DNA from: Anaerolineae bacterium | GTDB lineage: Bacteria > Chloroflexota > Anaerolineae > Aggregatilineales > UBA2796 | Assembly (NCBI GenBank): GCA_019637555.1 | Contig: JAHBVK010000048.1 | Coordinates: 1 to 48,412, forward strand | Length of the DNA: 48,412 nt | Reading direction: 5' to 3' | The notes under the pieces: generated by a model | Told to the model about the DNA's origin: nothing | Seen by the model: the letters and a program-made list of their open reading frames with translations, nothing else | Database searches by the model: none | In this document: positions 15,107-22,301 of the stretch, piece after piece | Numbering within the stretch: the stretch's first letter is position 1 | Layout: the number at the start of each line of letters is the position of its first letter | Program-made: the position numbers and the translations under genes

Positions 15107-15619
15107 ATGGCTCAGTTAACCGCCCGTATGGAATTTACCGCCCGCCGTTATGGTCCGCGTTTCGCCGCGATCAGCGTTACGCTCTTACGCATCAGCCTCG
15201 GCATTGTGTTCTTCTGGTTCGGTGTGCTGAAGTTCTTCCCTGACCTCAGCCCGGCGCAAGAACTGGCGACCCGCACCATCGCAACGCTGACCTTCGGCGT
15301 GATTCAGCCGAACGTCTCCGCGCCGATGCTGGCGGCTTGGGAATGCATTATCGGTCTGGGTTTGATCACCAACCGCTTCATGGGTCTGACGCTGGGCTTG
15401 CTGCTGCTGCAGATGGCTGGCACGTTCACCCCGCTGATCCTGTTCCCTCAGGAAACATGGATGAAGTTCCCCATTGCCCCGACGATGGAAGGTCAGTACA
15501 TCCTCAAGAATATGGTGCTGGTGAGTTCCGCACTGGTGATCGCTGCCGCTTCTCTGGGTATGTTAGGTCCTGTCGCCAAGCGTGCGACTGCCACCTACAA
15601 AGCCGTCAACATCGACTAA
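15107..15619 (+). CDS. DoxX-like integral membrane protein
   Basis: A 170-residue four-helix membrane protein. The first helix contains the DoxX-type string LRISLGIVFFWFGVLKFFPD. Other helices lie at about 74-92, 94-112 and 134-154. The ending GQYILKNMVLVSSALVIAAA is typical of DoxX/DUF417-like proteins. The family has been linked to thiol and oxidative-stress membrane complexes, but no specific activity can be assigned. There is no clear ribosome site close to the ATG. The 14853-15106 gap upstream contains no gene I can support. It sits downstream of the TetR gene in the same direction. Confidence 0.82.
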   Translation: MAQLTARMEFTARRYGPRFAAISVTLLRISLGIVFFWFGVLKFFPDLSPAQELATRTIATLTFGVIQPNVSAPMLAAWECIIGLGLITNRFMGLTLGLLLLQMAGTFTPLILFPQETWMKFPIAPTMEGQYILKNMVLVSSALVIAAASLGMLGPVAKRATATYKAVNID

Positions 15620-15662
15620 GCTGACTGCTGCGACCTTACAACCACATAGCTAGAGCAACGAT

Positions 15663-15684
15663 AGGGAATTCAGACGAGTTCCCT
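15663..15684 (+). terminator. Hairpin downstream of the DoxX-like gene
   Basis: AGGGAATTC-AGAC-GAGTTCCCT (one mismatch), followed by a modestly T-rich TTCGGCGTT. A weak intrinsic terminator candidate about 45 nt past the stop. Confidence 0.4.
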
Positions 15685-15732
15685 TTCGGCGTTGCCGGTG
15701 ATGTGAGCGAAACGTAACAATGGCGGGGGATT

Positions 15733-15790
15733 AGCCTCACCCCAATCCCCTCTACTAATGGTACGCCCATTGGAGAGGGAACCGGGAGGT
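15733..15790. repeat. CCTCACCCC...GGAGAGGG dispersed hairpin repeat
   Basis: GCCTCACCCCAATCCCCTCTA, then a spacer and TTGGAGAGGGAACCGGGAGG. Same family as 3646-3709. Nothing else recognisable in 15685-15869. Confidence 0.7.
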
Positions 15791-15869
15791 AAGACAAATT
15801 GATAGTGTCCACCCGTGAAATTTCAGATGGGTTGTAAGCCAGTTAATGCCTTATTCAGGCAGTCCCAAT

Positions 15870-16880
15870 CTACACGTCAAGCCCCTTCGCCAGCACTTCG
15901 ACCAGCAGATCGACACAGGCGGCGACATCGCGCACATCGACGGTTTCGCTGGTGGTATGGACGTAGCGGCAGGGGATCGAGATGGTGGCGGAAGGCACAC
16001 CAGCGCCCGTCTGCTGGATGCCCGATGCGTCGGTGCTGCCGAGATCGAGGATTTCGAGCTGATAGGGGATGCCCGCCTCTTCAGCCCGCTTAATGAACAA
16101 CTCTTTGATCTTCGGCGGGACGATATGCAGCGCATCGCGGATCAGGATCGCCGCGCCCTGCCCCAACCTGACGTTGAGCTTCTCTACCTGCGGCAGATCA
16201 CCAGTCGGGCAAACATCCAGCGCGATGCCATAATCCGGCGCGACGCCGCTGGCAGCGACTTTCGCACCGCGTACACCGACCTCTTCCTGCGTGGTAAAGA
16301 CAAAATAGAGTTCGTTGGGGCTGCCGATCTGTTTGATCTGACGCATTGCCATGATCGCTACCGCGCAGCCGATGCGGTCATCCATGCTCTTGGCGATCAG
16401 GCGTTCGCCGCGTTCGACCATCGGATAATACATCGCCGCCGTCGAACCGACTCCAATTGATCCGCCGTTGTCCGCGCTGCCATCGCTGAAATCGACGTAA
16501 AAATCGGCTGCCTGCGGTGTGTGCTTCGGATCGAAGGCGTGCTCCATGCCAATCGTACCGATCACGCCGTTGTCGAACAGGACGCGGTTGCCATTCAGCG
16601 TAGACGGGAACAACGTGCCAATGTTGGAGAATCGCGCGTAGCCGTCGCGGTCAATGTGATGCACGATCAGCCCGATCTCGTCCATGTGCGCGGCGATCAT
16701 CACCTTCTTGCCGCCGCTGCCGATCCGGCAGATCAGACTGCCTGCCGCATCCACGCGAATTTCGTCGGCTAGATCCGCCACCAGTTCTTGAATCACGGCG
16801 CGAATCTTGTGCTCGTAGCCGGGAGGACCCCACGATTCGACGAGGGTTTTGATCAGGCTTTTGTCAACAGCGGTGGTCAT
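15870..16880 (-). CDS. M42-family metalloaminopeptidase (third gene of triplet)
   Basis: Cytoplasmic M42 (TET-type) aminopeptidase/endoglucanase-M family protein, 336 residues. All expected metal ligands and catalytic residues can be placed: His65 and Asp67 in AAHMDEIG, Asp167 in KSMDDRIG (bridging), Glu199/Glu200 in TTQEEVGVRGA (base and ligand), Asp222 in ALDVCP and His308 in RYVHTTSE. The PDZ-like substrate-access/oligomerisation insert lies at about 70-160. Known homologues form dodecameric tetrahedra that trim peptides. The start ATG overlaps the preceding paralog's TGA (ATGA), so the two are translationally coupled. It appears active. Confidence 0.94.
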   Translation of the reverse strand: MTTAVDKSLIKTLVESWGPPGYEHKIRAVIQELVADLADEIRVDAAGSLICRIGSGGKKVMIAAHMDEIGLIVHHIDRDGYARFSNIGTLFPSTLNGNRVLFDNGVIGTIGMEHAFDPKHTPQAADFYVDFSDGSADNGGSIGVGSTAAMYYPMVERGERLIAKSMDDRIGCAVAIMAMRQIKQIGSPNELYFVFTTQEEVGVRGAKVAASGVAPDYGIALDVCPTGDLPQVEKLNVRLGQGAAILIRDALHIVPPKIKELFIKRAEEAGIPYQLEILDLGSTDASGIQQTGAGVPSATISIPCRYVHTTSETVDVRDVAACVDLLVEVLAKGLDV

Positions 16881-17917
16881 GCGGTCACATCCTTATTGAT
16901 GACAGCGGGCGTCAGGGTAGTGAGCGCCTCGCGCAGTAGTTTTTCAGCAGCATTGAGATCATTGAGATTGAGGAGCGCATGCGGGCTGCTCATGTAGCGC
17001 ACGGGAATGCCTACCGAGCCGGAGACTCCGGCGTAAAGCGAGGTCATTTGTCCTGCTTCGGAAAGCCCGCTGAAAACATCCATTTGCACGGGGATTCCCG
17101 CGCTAGCAGCCGTCGAGCGCAGATGTCCGATCAACTGGCGATCCAGCACGGTACTGCTGTCGCTCAAGTGGATCACGGGTCCGCCACCCAAGCGGATCAG
17201 CGCGAACTTGTCCACATCGTCGGGATCGCGGGGCAGATCGTCGGCTTCCGCACCGGAGAGGGCAAGCGCCACATCGGGCTTGATCCGCGACGCTGCCACT
17301 TTCGCACCGCGCGCCATCACCGTGCGCTGAGTGGTGAAAGCAGCATAGAGATCGAAGGGAAACGGATCGCCCTTGAGCAGCGCGATCAGCACGGCTACGG
17401 CGGCGCGACTCTCGAACGCTTTGCCACAGACGATGCTATCGGTCAGCTTGCGGAACGCGCCCTGATAGGCAGCGCGATCACCGAGTTTGACGTTGGGCTT
17501 GCCCGACGCGCCGACATCAATATGCATATCATCGACGGCGGGCAAATCCTTTTGGGCAAGGGATTTGTGGATCGGCGGGAAGATGAATACGCCGGGGAGT
17601 TTATCCTTGCCCACGACCACGCGCTGCGTCGGCACGATGCGGAGATCGTGAACGCCTTGCGCTTCGACAGTGATCAAGCCGTTGTCGCCCACATTGGTGA
17701 CAATGAAGCCCGGTTCATCCATATGCGCGGTCAGCAGCACACGCAGCGGCGATTTATCCAGACCTTTGCGCCGCACGATCAGATTGCCCATCGCATCCAC
17801 GACGGGATCAAGGACGCGATCCCGCACCGCCTCGCGGATCAGCTTGCGGACTTCGGATTCGGCATTCGCCACCGCGACGGCATTTGACAGTGTTTCAAAT
17901 AAGGTGAGATCGATCAT
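16877..17917 (-). CDS. M42-family paralog lacking most metal ligands (probable pseudo-peptidase)
   Basis: A 346-residue protein clearly homologous to its two neighbours along its whole length, but with altered active-site motifs. His65/Asp67 (TAHMDEPG) and His313 (SSPHALLN) are kept. The bridging DDR has become ESR (KAFESRAA), the catalytic pair QEE has become QRT (FTTQRTVMARGAK), and the LDV aspartate has become Ser221 (LALSGAEAD). With the base and at least two ligands gone, hydrolysis is unlikely. The open frame and preserved hydrophobic core argue against a decaying pseudogene. The start ATG at 17917 is preferred over an upstream in-frame ATG because AGGAG precedes it and the fold begins there. 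It lies between two intact paralogs, 16 nt from one and overlapping the other. Confidence 0.9.
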   Translation of the reverse strand: MIDLTLFETLSNAVAVANAESEVRKLIREAVRDRVLDPVVDAMGNLIVRRKGLDKSPLRVLLTAHMDEPGFIVTNVGDNGLITVEAQGVHDLRIVPTQRVVVGKDKLPGVFIFPPIHKSLAQKDLPAVDDMHIDVGASGKPNVKLGDRAAYQGAFRKLTDSIVCGKAFESRAAVAVLIALLKGDPFPFDLYAAFTTQRTVMARGAKVAASRIKPDVALALSGAEADDLPRDPDDVDKFALIRLGGGPVIHLSDSSTVLDRQLIGHLRSTAASAGIPVQMDVFSGLSEAGQMTSLYAGVSGSVGIPVRYMSSPHALLNLNDLNAAEKLLREALTTLTPAVINKDVTA

Positions 17918-17933
17918 TGGTGATATGCAGCTC

Positions 17934-19001
17934 CTAATCGTCCCACACCACACTATAATCGGGTGCCAGACCGCAGATAAATTCCGCCAGCCAGCGCGCA
18001 CTGCGCTCGATGTCTTTGATGTCCACCGTCTCGACGGTGCTGTGCATGTTGCGCACGGCGATGCCGATCAGCGCGGTGGGGATGCCTTCCCAAGCCGTTT
18101 GCAGGGGCCATGCATCAGTACCGCTGTGACCGGGAGTGATCTCGGCGGTTACAGTGATATCTGCTTGATCCGCTGCTTTCATCATGGCGTCGTAGAGTAC
18201 CGGATGGAAATTAGGTCCCAGTCCGAGCGTCGGTCCGCCGCCCAGCTCGAACGACGAATCGTGGACGCCGGGCTGCGTGGCGAAGGTGACATCCAGCGCA
18301 ACAGCGAGATCAGGCAGCAGGCGGTTTGCCTCGCTGATCGCGCCGATGAAGGTTTGCTCCTCCTGCGTGGATGCCACCGCCAGCACATCCCAACTGTGGC
18401 GGCGTTGGCTCAGTAATTCCAGCGTCGCCGTGATCGCCGCTACACAGGCGCGATCATCAATCGCTTTGCCGGAAACACGTCCGTTTTGCAGTTCTAGCAG
18501 CGGCAGATCAGGCACCACCAGATCGCCGACGCGCACCAGTTGGCGCACTTCCTGATCGGGCAGTCCCACGTCAATAAAGAGATCGTCAATGGTGGGGAAT
18601 TTGGATTTCTTCTCGTCGCGCTGGCTGCGTACTGCACGCACGCCGACCACACCGGGAAGATCGCGCCTGCCATGTACGGTGATCGGCGTGCCGGGCAGCA
18701 AACGGGCATCAGGATAGCCCAAGCGCCGTACTTTGAGGAAACCATCTTCGATCCCGTTGACGATCAGCGCCACTTCGTCGATGTGCGCCATCAGCATGAT
18801 CCGCTTGCGCGGCGCAGCAGTCTCGCCGCCGCTGCTGCTGCTGCTGCCGCGCTGAATGCCGACCAGCGTGCCCATTTTGCCCGTTTCCAACTCGTCCACG
18901 AAGGGCGTCCACGCGCTGGCAAGCGCTTCGCGCACGGGGTCTTCGTAGCCCGTTGGTCCGTGCAGTTCGGACAGCGTTTTCAAATGTCCTTTAATGTCCA
19001 C
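17934..19001 (-). CDS. M42-family metalloaminopeptidase (first gene of triplet)
   Basis: A 355-residue M42 peptidase with all key positions present: His73/Asp75 (MAHIDEVA), Asp182 (AIDDRACV), Glu214/Glu215 (STQEEQTFIGA), Asp237 (ALDVTFAT) and His320 (RNMHSTVE). It differs from the third paralog by a Ser/Gly-rich insertion (about 53-60) just before the first ligand strand and by QTFIGA in place of VGVRGA, so substrate or assembly properties may differ. The start is GTG at 19001 with AAAGGA upstream at a good distance. It is the first gene of a three-gene operon, followed after 16 nt by the ligand-less paralog. Confidence 0.93.
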   Translation of the reverse strand: MDIKGHLKTLSELHGPTGYEDPVREALASAWTPFVDELETGKMGTLVGIQRGSSSSSGGETAAPRKRIMLMAHIDEVALIVNGIEDGFLKVRRLGYPDARLLPGTPITVHGRRDLPGVVGVRAVRSQRDEKKSKFPTIDDLFIDVGLPDQEVRQLVRVGDLVVPDLPLLELQNGRVSGKAIDDRACVAAITATLELLSQRRHSWDVLAVASTQEEQTFIGAISEANRLLPDLAVALDVTFATQPGVHDSSFELGGGPTLGLGPNFHPVLYDAMMKAADQADITVTAEITPGHSGTDAWPLQTAWEGIPTALIGIAVRNMHSTVETVDIKDIERSARWLAEFICGLAPDYSVVWDD

Positions 19002-19039
19002 AAGTGATCCTTTGCCTCACGCACCTCACACCATCGCTT

Positions 19040-19092
19040 TACCTCACCCCGGCTTCGCCACCCCTCTCCGTTTACAGAGAGGGGATCGGGGA
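19040..19092. repeat. CCTCACCCC...CCGTTTACAGAGAGGGG repeat
   Basis: Variant with CCTCTCCGTTTACAGAGAGG, the same as at 19580-19625 and 24787-24849. The 24787 version is the uninterrupted form of the copy split by an insertion at 26221. Confidence 0.75.
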
Positions 19093-19173
19093 GATAACAG
19101 CAGTTAGGTTAACGAACAAGTTAGGTAGTCCAAGCATATTTCGGGATGATTGGTCTAGCTTCCCGGCAATGAT

Positions 19174-19342
19174 GGTCAATAACGAAATAGTACGGTAAAC
19201 CCAGCCCTCACCCCCAACCCCCTCTCCCGCAAGCGGCTAGAGGGGTAGTCCGTTGTTGCCCTTCTCCCGCTTGCGGGAGAGGGGTTGGGGTGAGGGTCTA
19301 GTTGCGTAACGGGTATGCCGCACTATTTTAACTATCTGCATA
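19174..19342. mobile_element. MITE family 1, copy 2
   Basis: Begins GGTCAATAACGAAATAGTAC and ends GCCGCACTATTTTAACTATC plus TGCATA. The ends are imperfect inverted repeats of each other (AATAGTxCGGxA). The core is a long inverted repeat, CCCTCACCCCCAACC... against ...GGTTGGGGTGAGGG, each arm about 30 bp. No coding capacity. It is immediately followed by a truncated repeat A. Confidence 0.75.
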
Positions 19343-19379
19343 ATTGCCGGGCTGAACGAACGAAGTCCCTGCGGGACTC
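19342..19379. repeat. Dispersed palindromic repeat A, copy 2 (left arm missing)
   Basis: AATTGCCGGGCTGAACGAAC followed by GAAGTCCCTGCGGGACTC. The left half of the first hairpin is absent because the MITE ends here, so the MITE and repeat A abut directly. Confidence 0.75.
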
Positions 19380-19506
19380 CCGCCATCTCACTAAGGCAAC
19401 CCAGCTAAGTCTTGTTATAGGCAATGATGTTCGCAGATTCTGGCAGCACGGGTAGAAAACTGCTTGATATTACTCCGAGCTGTTGTACTTAGCGATAAGT
19501 AAACCA

Positions 19507-19810
19507 GCCCTCACCCCCCGCCCCCTCACCCCCCGCCCCCTCTCCCGCAAGCGGCTAGAGGGGGAGTCAGGATATCTACCTCACCCCGCCGCTTCGCGTC
19601 ACCCCTCTCCGTTTACAGAGAGGGGACGACAGGGACGCTCTACAGGTATTGGTGAGCCTATAGGTAGATAGTTCTCAGCGTTAGCTTGGTGAACGCTGTC
19701 GTTGTGGTTGTCGTACGCTAGTGTCGTCTCCTCAGCCCGCAAGCGGCTAGAGTGGGAGGCAGCGTTAGCCCTGCTCCCGCAAGCGGGAGAGCGGTTGGGG
19801 TGAGGGACTA
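19507..19810. repeat. Array of CCTCACCCC hairpin repeats
   Basis: Three or four tandem or nested copies fill the gap: a doubled CCTCACCCCCCGCCCC (19507-19545), a CCGTTTACAGAGAGGGG variant (19579-19625), and an inverted pair around 19735-19806. The whole 19003-19881 gap is repeats with no supportable gene. Confidence 0.7.
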
Positions 19811-19881
19811 GCAACCTAGCGGCTGCGCTCACAATTTTAACTATCCGCATTAGCATCCGCTGATCGCTGCTGCCGCGAGTA

Positions 19882-20685
19882 TTAGTTCCCGCCTTCAAGC
19901 ATCAGCGTTGGTGTCTCGGTTGGAGTTTCCGTGGGAGTTTCCGTTTCCGTCGGCAGCAATAGCTCCGTCGGGGTTTCGGTTGGGGTTTCCGTCGGCAGCA
20001 CGAACTCGGTGGGCGTCTCCGTCGTGGTGTTGGTGAACTCGATGATCGCTGTGGGCGTCGCGGTAGGGGTTTCCGTCGGCGTCTCAGTCACAGGAATGAT
20101 CAGCAGCGTGGGAGTTTCCGTTGGCGGCGGCATATCGGTAGGGATGTCGATAGGCGTACTCGTCGGCGGGAACGCGGGAATGGGTGTATCTGTCGGGATG
20201 ATAATGATGATCGGCGTTATTGAGGGCAGCACGAACGGTGTGAAGGTCGGGAACACGAAGGGCGTCGCCGAGGGGAAGATGAAGCGAGTCGGCGTGAAAA
20301 TTTGTCCGGGCGTTGGTCCGATGGGAATGGAGTTGGTGGCGGGAGCAAGCGGCGTGATCGAGGCTTTTGCCGCCGTCAACGTCAGCGCGATGATCGGGGT
20401 GGCGGTGACCGCGCCCGTCGTACCGGGAGCGAGTGTTGGTCCGGACGGTGTGCGCTGAGGCGCTAACGCCAGCAGCACAAAACCGATGCAGTAACAGGGC
20501 AGCGTCAGCAAGGTAACGAAGAATAGCGTTGCCTGAATAGTCCGGCGACGACGATCCAGCGCCTCATCTCTAAAGCTGGTGCTACGCCCCACGTTGCCAT
20601 CCTCTGCGTTTGTGACTGCTAATGCTGATCGACTTGCGCGAATGACCGCATATCCACGCTTCACCATAGTAGCACCAGCGCCCAT
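19882..20685 (-). CDS. Membrane-anchored Thr/Pro-rich (TPTET) protein
   Basis: A 267-residue protein with a basic N-terminal tail (DEALDRRRRTIQ), one hydrophobic helix at about 52-76 (ATLFFVTLLTLPCYCIGFVL), and then ~190 residues of low-complexity extracytoplasmic sequence. That sequence is dominated by TPTETPT, FPTFTPF and PTSTPI units, with no globular domain. Such tails are common in Chloroflexota surface proteins and are likely flexible, possibly glycosylated stalks (inference). It ends LMLEGGN without a sorting signal. Met7 is an alternative start; neither has a clear ribosome site. The opposite strand is also open here only because of the repeat. Confidence 0.7.
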   Translation of the reverse strand: MGAGATMVKRGYAVIRASRSALAVTNAEDGNVGRSTSFRDEALDRRRRTIQATLFFVTLLTLPCYCIGFVLLALAPQRTPSGPTLAPGTTGAVTATPIIALTLTAAKASITPLAPATNSIPIGPTPGQIFTPTRFIFPSATPFVFPTFTPFVLPSITPIIIIIPTDTPIPAFPPTSTPIDIPTDMPPPTETPTLLIIPVTETPTETPTATPTAIIEFTNTTTETPTEFVLPTETPTETPTELLLPTETETPTETPTETPTLMLEGGN

Positions 20686-20835
20686 TTTTGACTACCGCAC
20701 AGCGGGCAATCAACGCCGATTCGACGGATCGGCGCATCGTTGGTACGTTATTTCATCACAGTTGTGTAGCAAAGGATTGAAGATCAAGGCTACCTTTATT
20801 AAACTAACATCAGACTGTTTGTATTTGAGGAACGA

Positions 20836-21972
20836 ATGAGCGCAAACTCCACAATCCTTGTCGTTGAGGATGACATCAGCTTACGGCAAGGCATTTGCGA
20901 TATTCTGGAGATCAAAGGCTATAGCGTATTAACGGCAGGCACGGGGCGCGAAGGCTTGGATGTGATGCTGGGAAACGGCGCACCCCCTGATTTGATCGTT
21001 TCCGACATCATGATGCCGGTAATGGATGGCTATCAGTTCTTCAGCGAAGTGCGGAAAGAACCGCGCTGGATGAAAATCCCTTTCATTTTCCTGACAGCCA
21101 AGGGCGAGAAAGCAGATATCCGCGCGGGTAAGATGCTGGGTGCCGAGGATTACATCGTCAAGCCCTTCGAGCCGGAGGATCTGGTGGTGGTCGTTTCCTC
21201 TCGTCTTAGGCGGGTAGACGAGATCAATGCCGTGCAGTCGGCGGAGATCGGCGGCATCAAGCGCGGCATCCTGACCATCTTGAACCATGAGTTTCGAACC
21301 CCGCTTACTTACATCGTCGCCTACGCCGACATGCTCAACCGCGATCCTGACGAGTTGAGCTACGACGAGATGAAGATGTTCCTGACGGGCATCAACACAG
21401 GCGCGGATCGCTTGCGGCGCTTGATCGAGAACTTCATCTTGCTGGTCGAGTTGCAAACGGGCGAAGCGCAGTCCACCTTCAACTGGCGGAAGCGCAAGAT
21501 CAACGACTATGACGAGATTCTCCGCCACACCGTTGAGTACATGACTCCGGCGGCAGAGGAGAAGGGCGTCAAATTGCAGGCGCATTACTCCTATGGTTCG
21601 CTGCCCAGCATCATCGGAGATACCGAGTATCTACGCACGGCGCTGATCCGCTTGGTCGATAACGCGATCAAGTTCAGCGACAAGTCCGGCGCGGCGATCT
21701 ATCTGGCGGCGGAAGTGCGCGATAGCTTCCTGTGCTTCGATGTCGAGGATCAGGGGCGCGGCATCCCGCCCGACGAACAGCAGACAATCTTCGATCTGTT
21801 CTACCAGATCAACCGACAGGTGTACGAGGATCAGGGCGCGGGATCGGGCTTGCCGATTGTGGATCGCATCGCCAAGATGCACGGCGGTGGCGTCACGCTG
21901 CAAAGCGAACCGGGTGTGGGCAGCCGCTTTACCCTATATGTGCCGCTAGCGGAAGCACCTGCCAACGCCTGA
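20836..21972 (+). CDS. Response-regulator/histidine-kinase hybrid (REC-HisKA-HATPase)
   Basis: A 378-residue soluble signalling protein. The intact receiver domain (about 5-125) has Asp57 (SDIMMPVMDGY), the acidic pair ED at 11-12, Thr87 and Lys109 (YIVKPFEPEDL). The HisKA domain has His151 in LNHEFRTPLTYIVAYADML, followed by HATPase_c with RLVDNAIKFS, VEDQGRGIPP and QGAGSGLPIVDRIAKMHGG. The receiver sits upstream of the kinase core, so phosphorylation of Asp57 probably tunes kinase output. There is no transmembrane segment or other sensor domain. GAGGAAC precedes the ATG. It is a single gene with no cognate regulator beside it, so it must act with distant partners. Confidence 0.95.
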   Translation: MSANSTILVVEDDISLRQGICDILEIKGYSVLTAGTGREGLDVMLGNGAPPDLIVSDIMMPVMDGYQFFSEVRKEPRWMKIPFIFLTAKGEKADIRAGKMLGAEDYIVKPFEPEDLVVVVSSRLRRVDEINAVQSAEIGGIKRGILTILNHEFRTPLTYIVAYADMLNRDPDELSYDEMKMFLTGINTGADRLRRLIENFILLVELQTGEAQSTFNWRKRKINDYDEILRHTVEYMTPAAEEKGVKLQAHYSYGSLPSIIGDTEYLRTALIRLVDNAIKFSDKSGAAIYLAAEVRDSFLCFDVEDQGRGIPPDEQQTIFDLFYQINRQVYEDQGAGSGLPIVDRIAKMHGGGVTLQSEPGVGSRFTLYVPLAEAPANA

Positions 21973-22011
21973 TCAGCATCGACATCGCTGTAGCGGATGA
22001 CATGACCTTAC

Positions 22012-22046
22012 CCTGCCCCTACTCGCAGGCAATGGCAGAGGGGCAG
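22012..22046. repeat. Inverted CTGCCCCT/AGGGGCAG hairpin after the hybrid kinase
   Basis: CTGCCCCTACTCGC...GGCAGAGGGGCAG can fold into a stem-loop 40 nt beyond the kinase stop. It lacks a T-tract, so it is more likely a repeat than a terminator. A second CCCTGCCCCTCCCAGCAATGG string at 22168-22188 is related. Nothing else is recognised in the 21973-22301 gap. Confidence 0.4.
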
Positions 22047-22301
22047 CACTGGAACTAGTGACGCCGATAACGGGCTGGAAGGCGCTGATATTGGCTGTTC
22101 GTGTAAATTGATCCACCAGCGCCTCAGGGTGGTCAGCATTATCAGCGCCAACGTTGATCAGCCTTCCCTGCCCCTCCCAGCAATGGAAACATTTACTATC
22201 ATCCCTTTCCCTTCAGGCTAGTTGACAAAGGAAGATTCGAGTCAGGGAAGATAGTATGATATTTACTCGCCTAAAACATGCATTTTTGGAGACATCATCA
22301 A

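Noticed and set aside
16979..17887. Long plus-strand open frame (302 codons) opposite the middle M42 gene
   Set aside because: Translation is rich in His/Arg/Asp with no hydrophobic core or motif; it mirrors a real coding strand with strong third-position bias, so it is a shadow frame. The same applies to the plus-strand frames at 17670-18416 and 15846-16460.
19003..19881. Possible CRISPR array because of many similar repeats
   Set aside because: Repeats are themselves inverted, vary in length and spacing, and have no unique spacers of constant size; no cas gene is present.
19931..20458. Plus-strand Val/Gly/Ser repeat frame
   Set aside because: It is the reverse strand of the TPTET repeats; the repeat itself keeps the opposite frame open.
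22220..22245. AGATTCGAGTC string resembling a tRNA T-loop
   Set aside because: No acceptor, D or anticodon stems can be drawn around it and no CCA-side pairing exists. No other tRNA-like pattern was found in the window.
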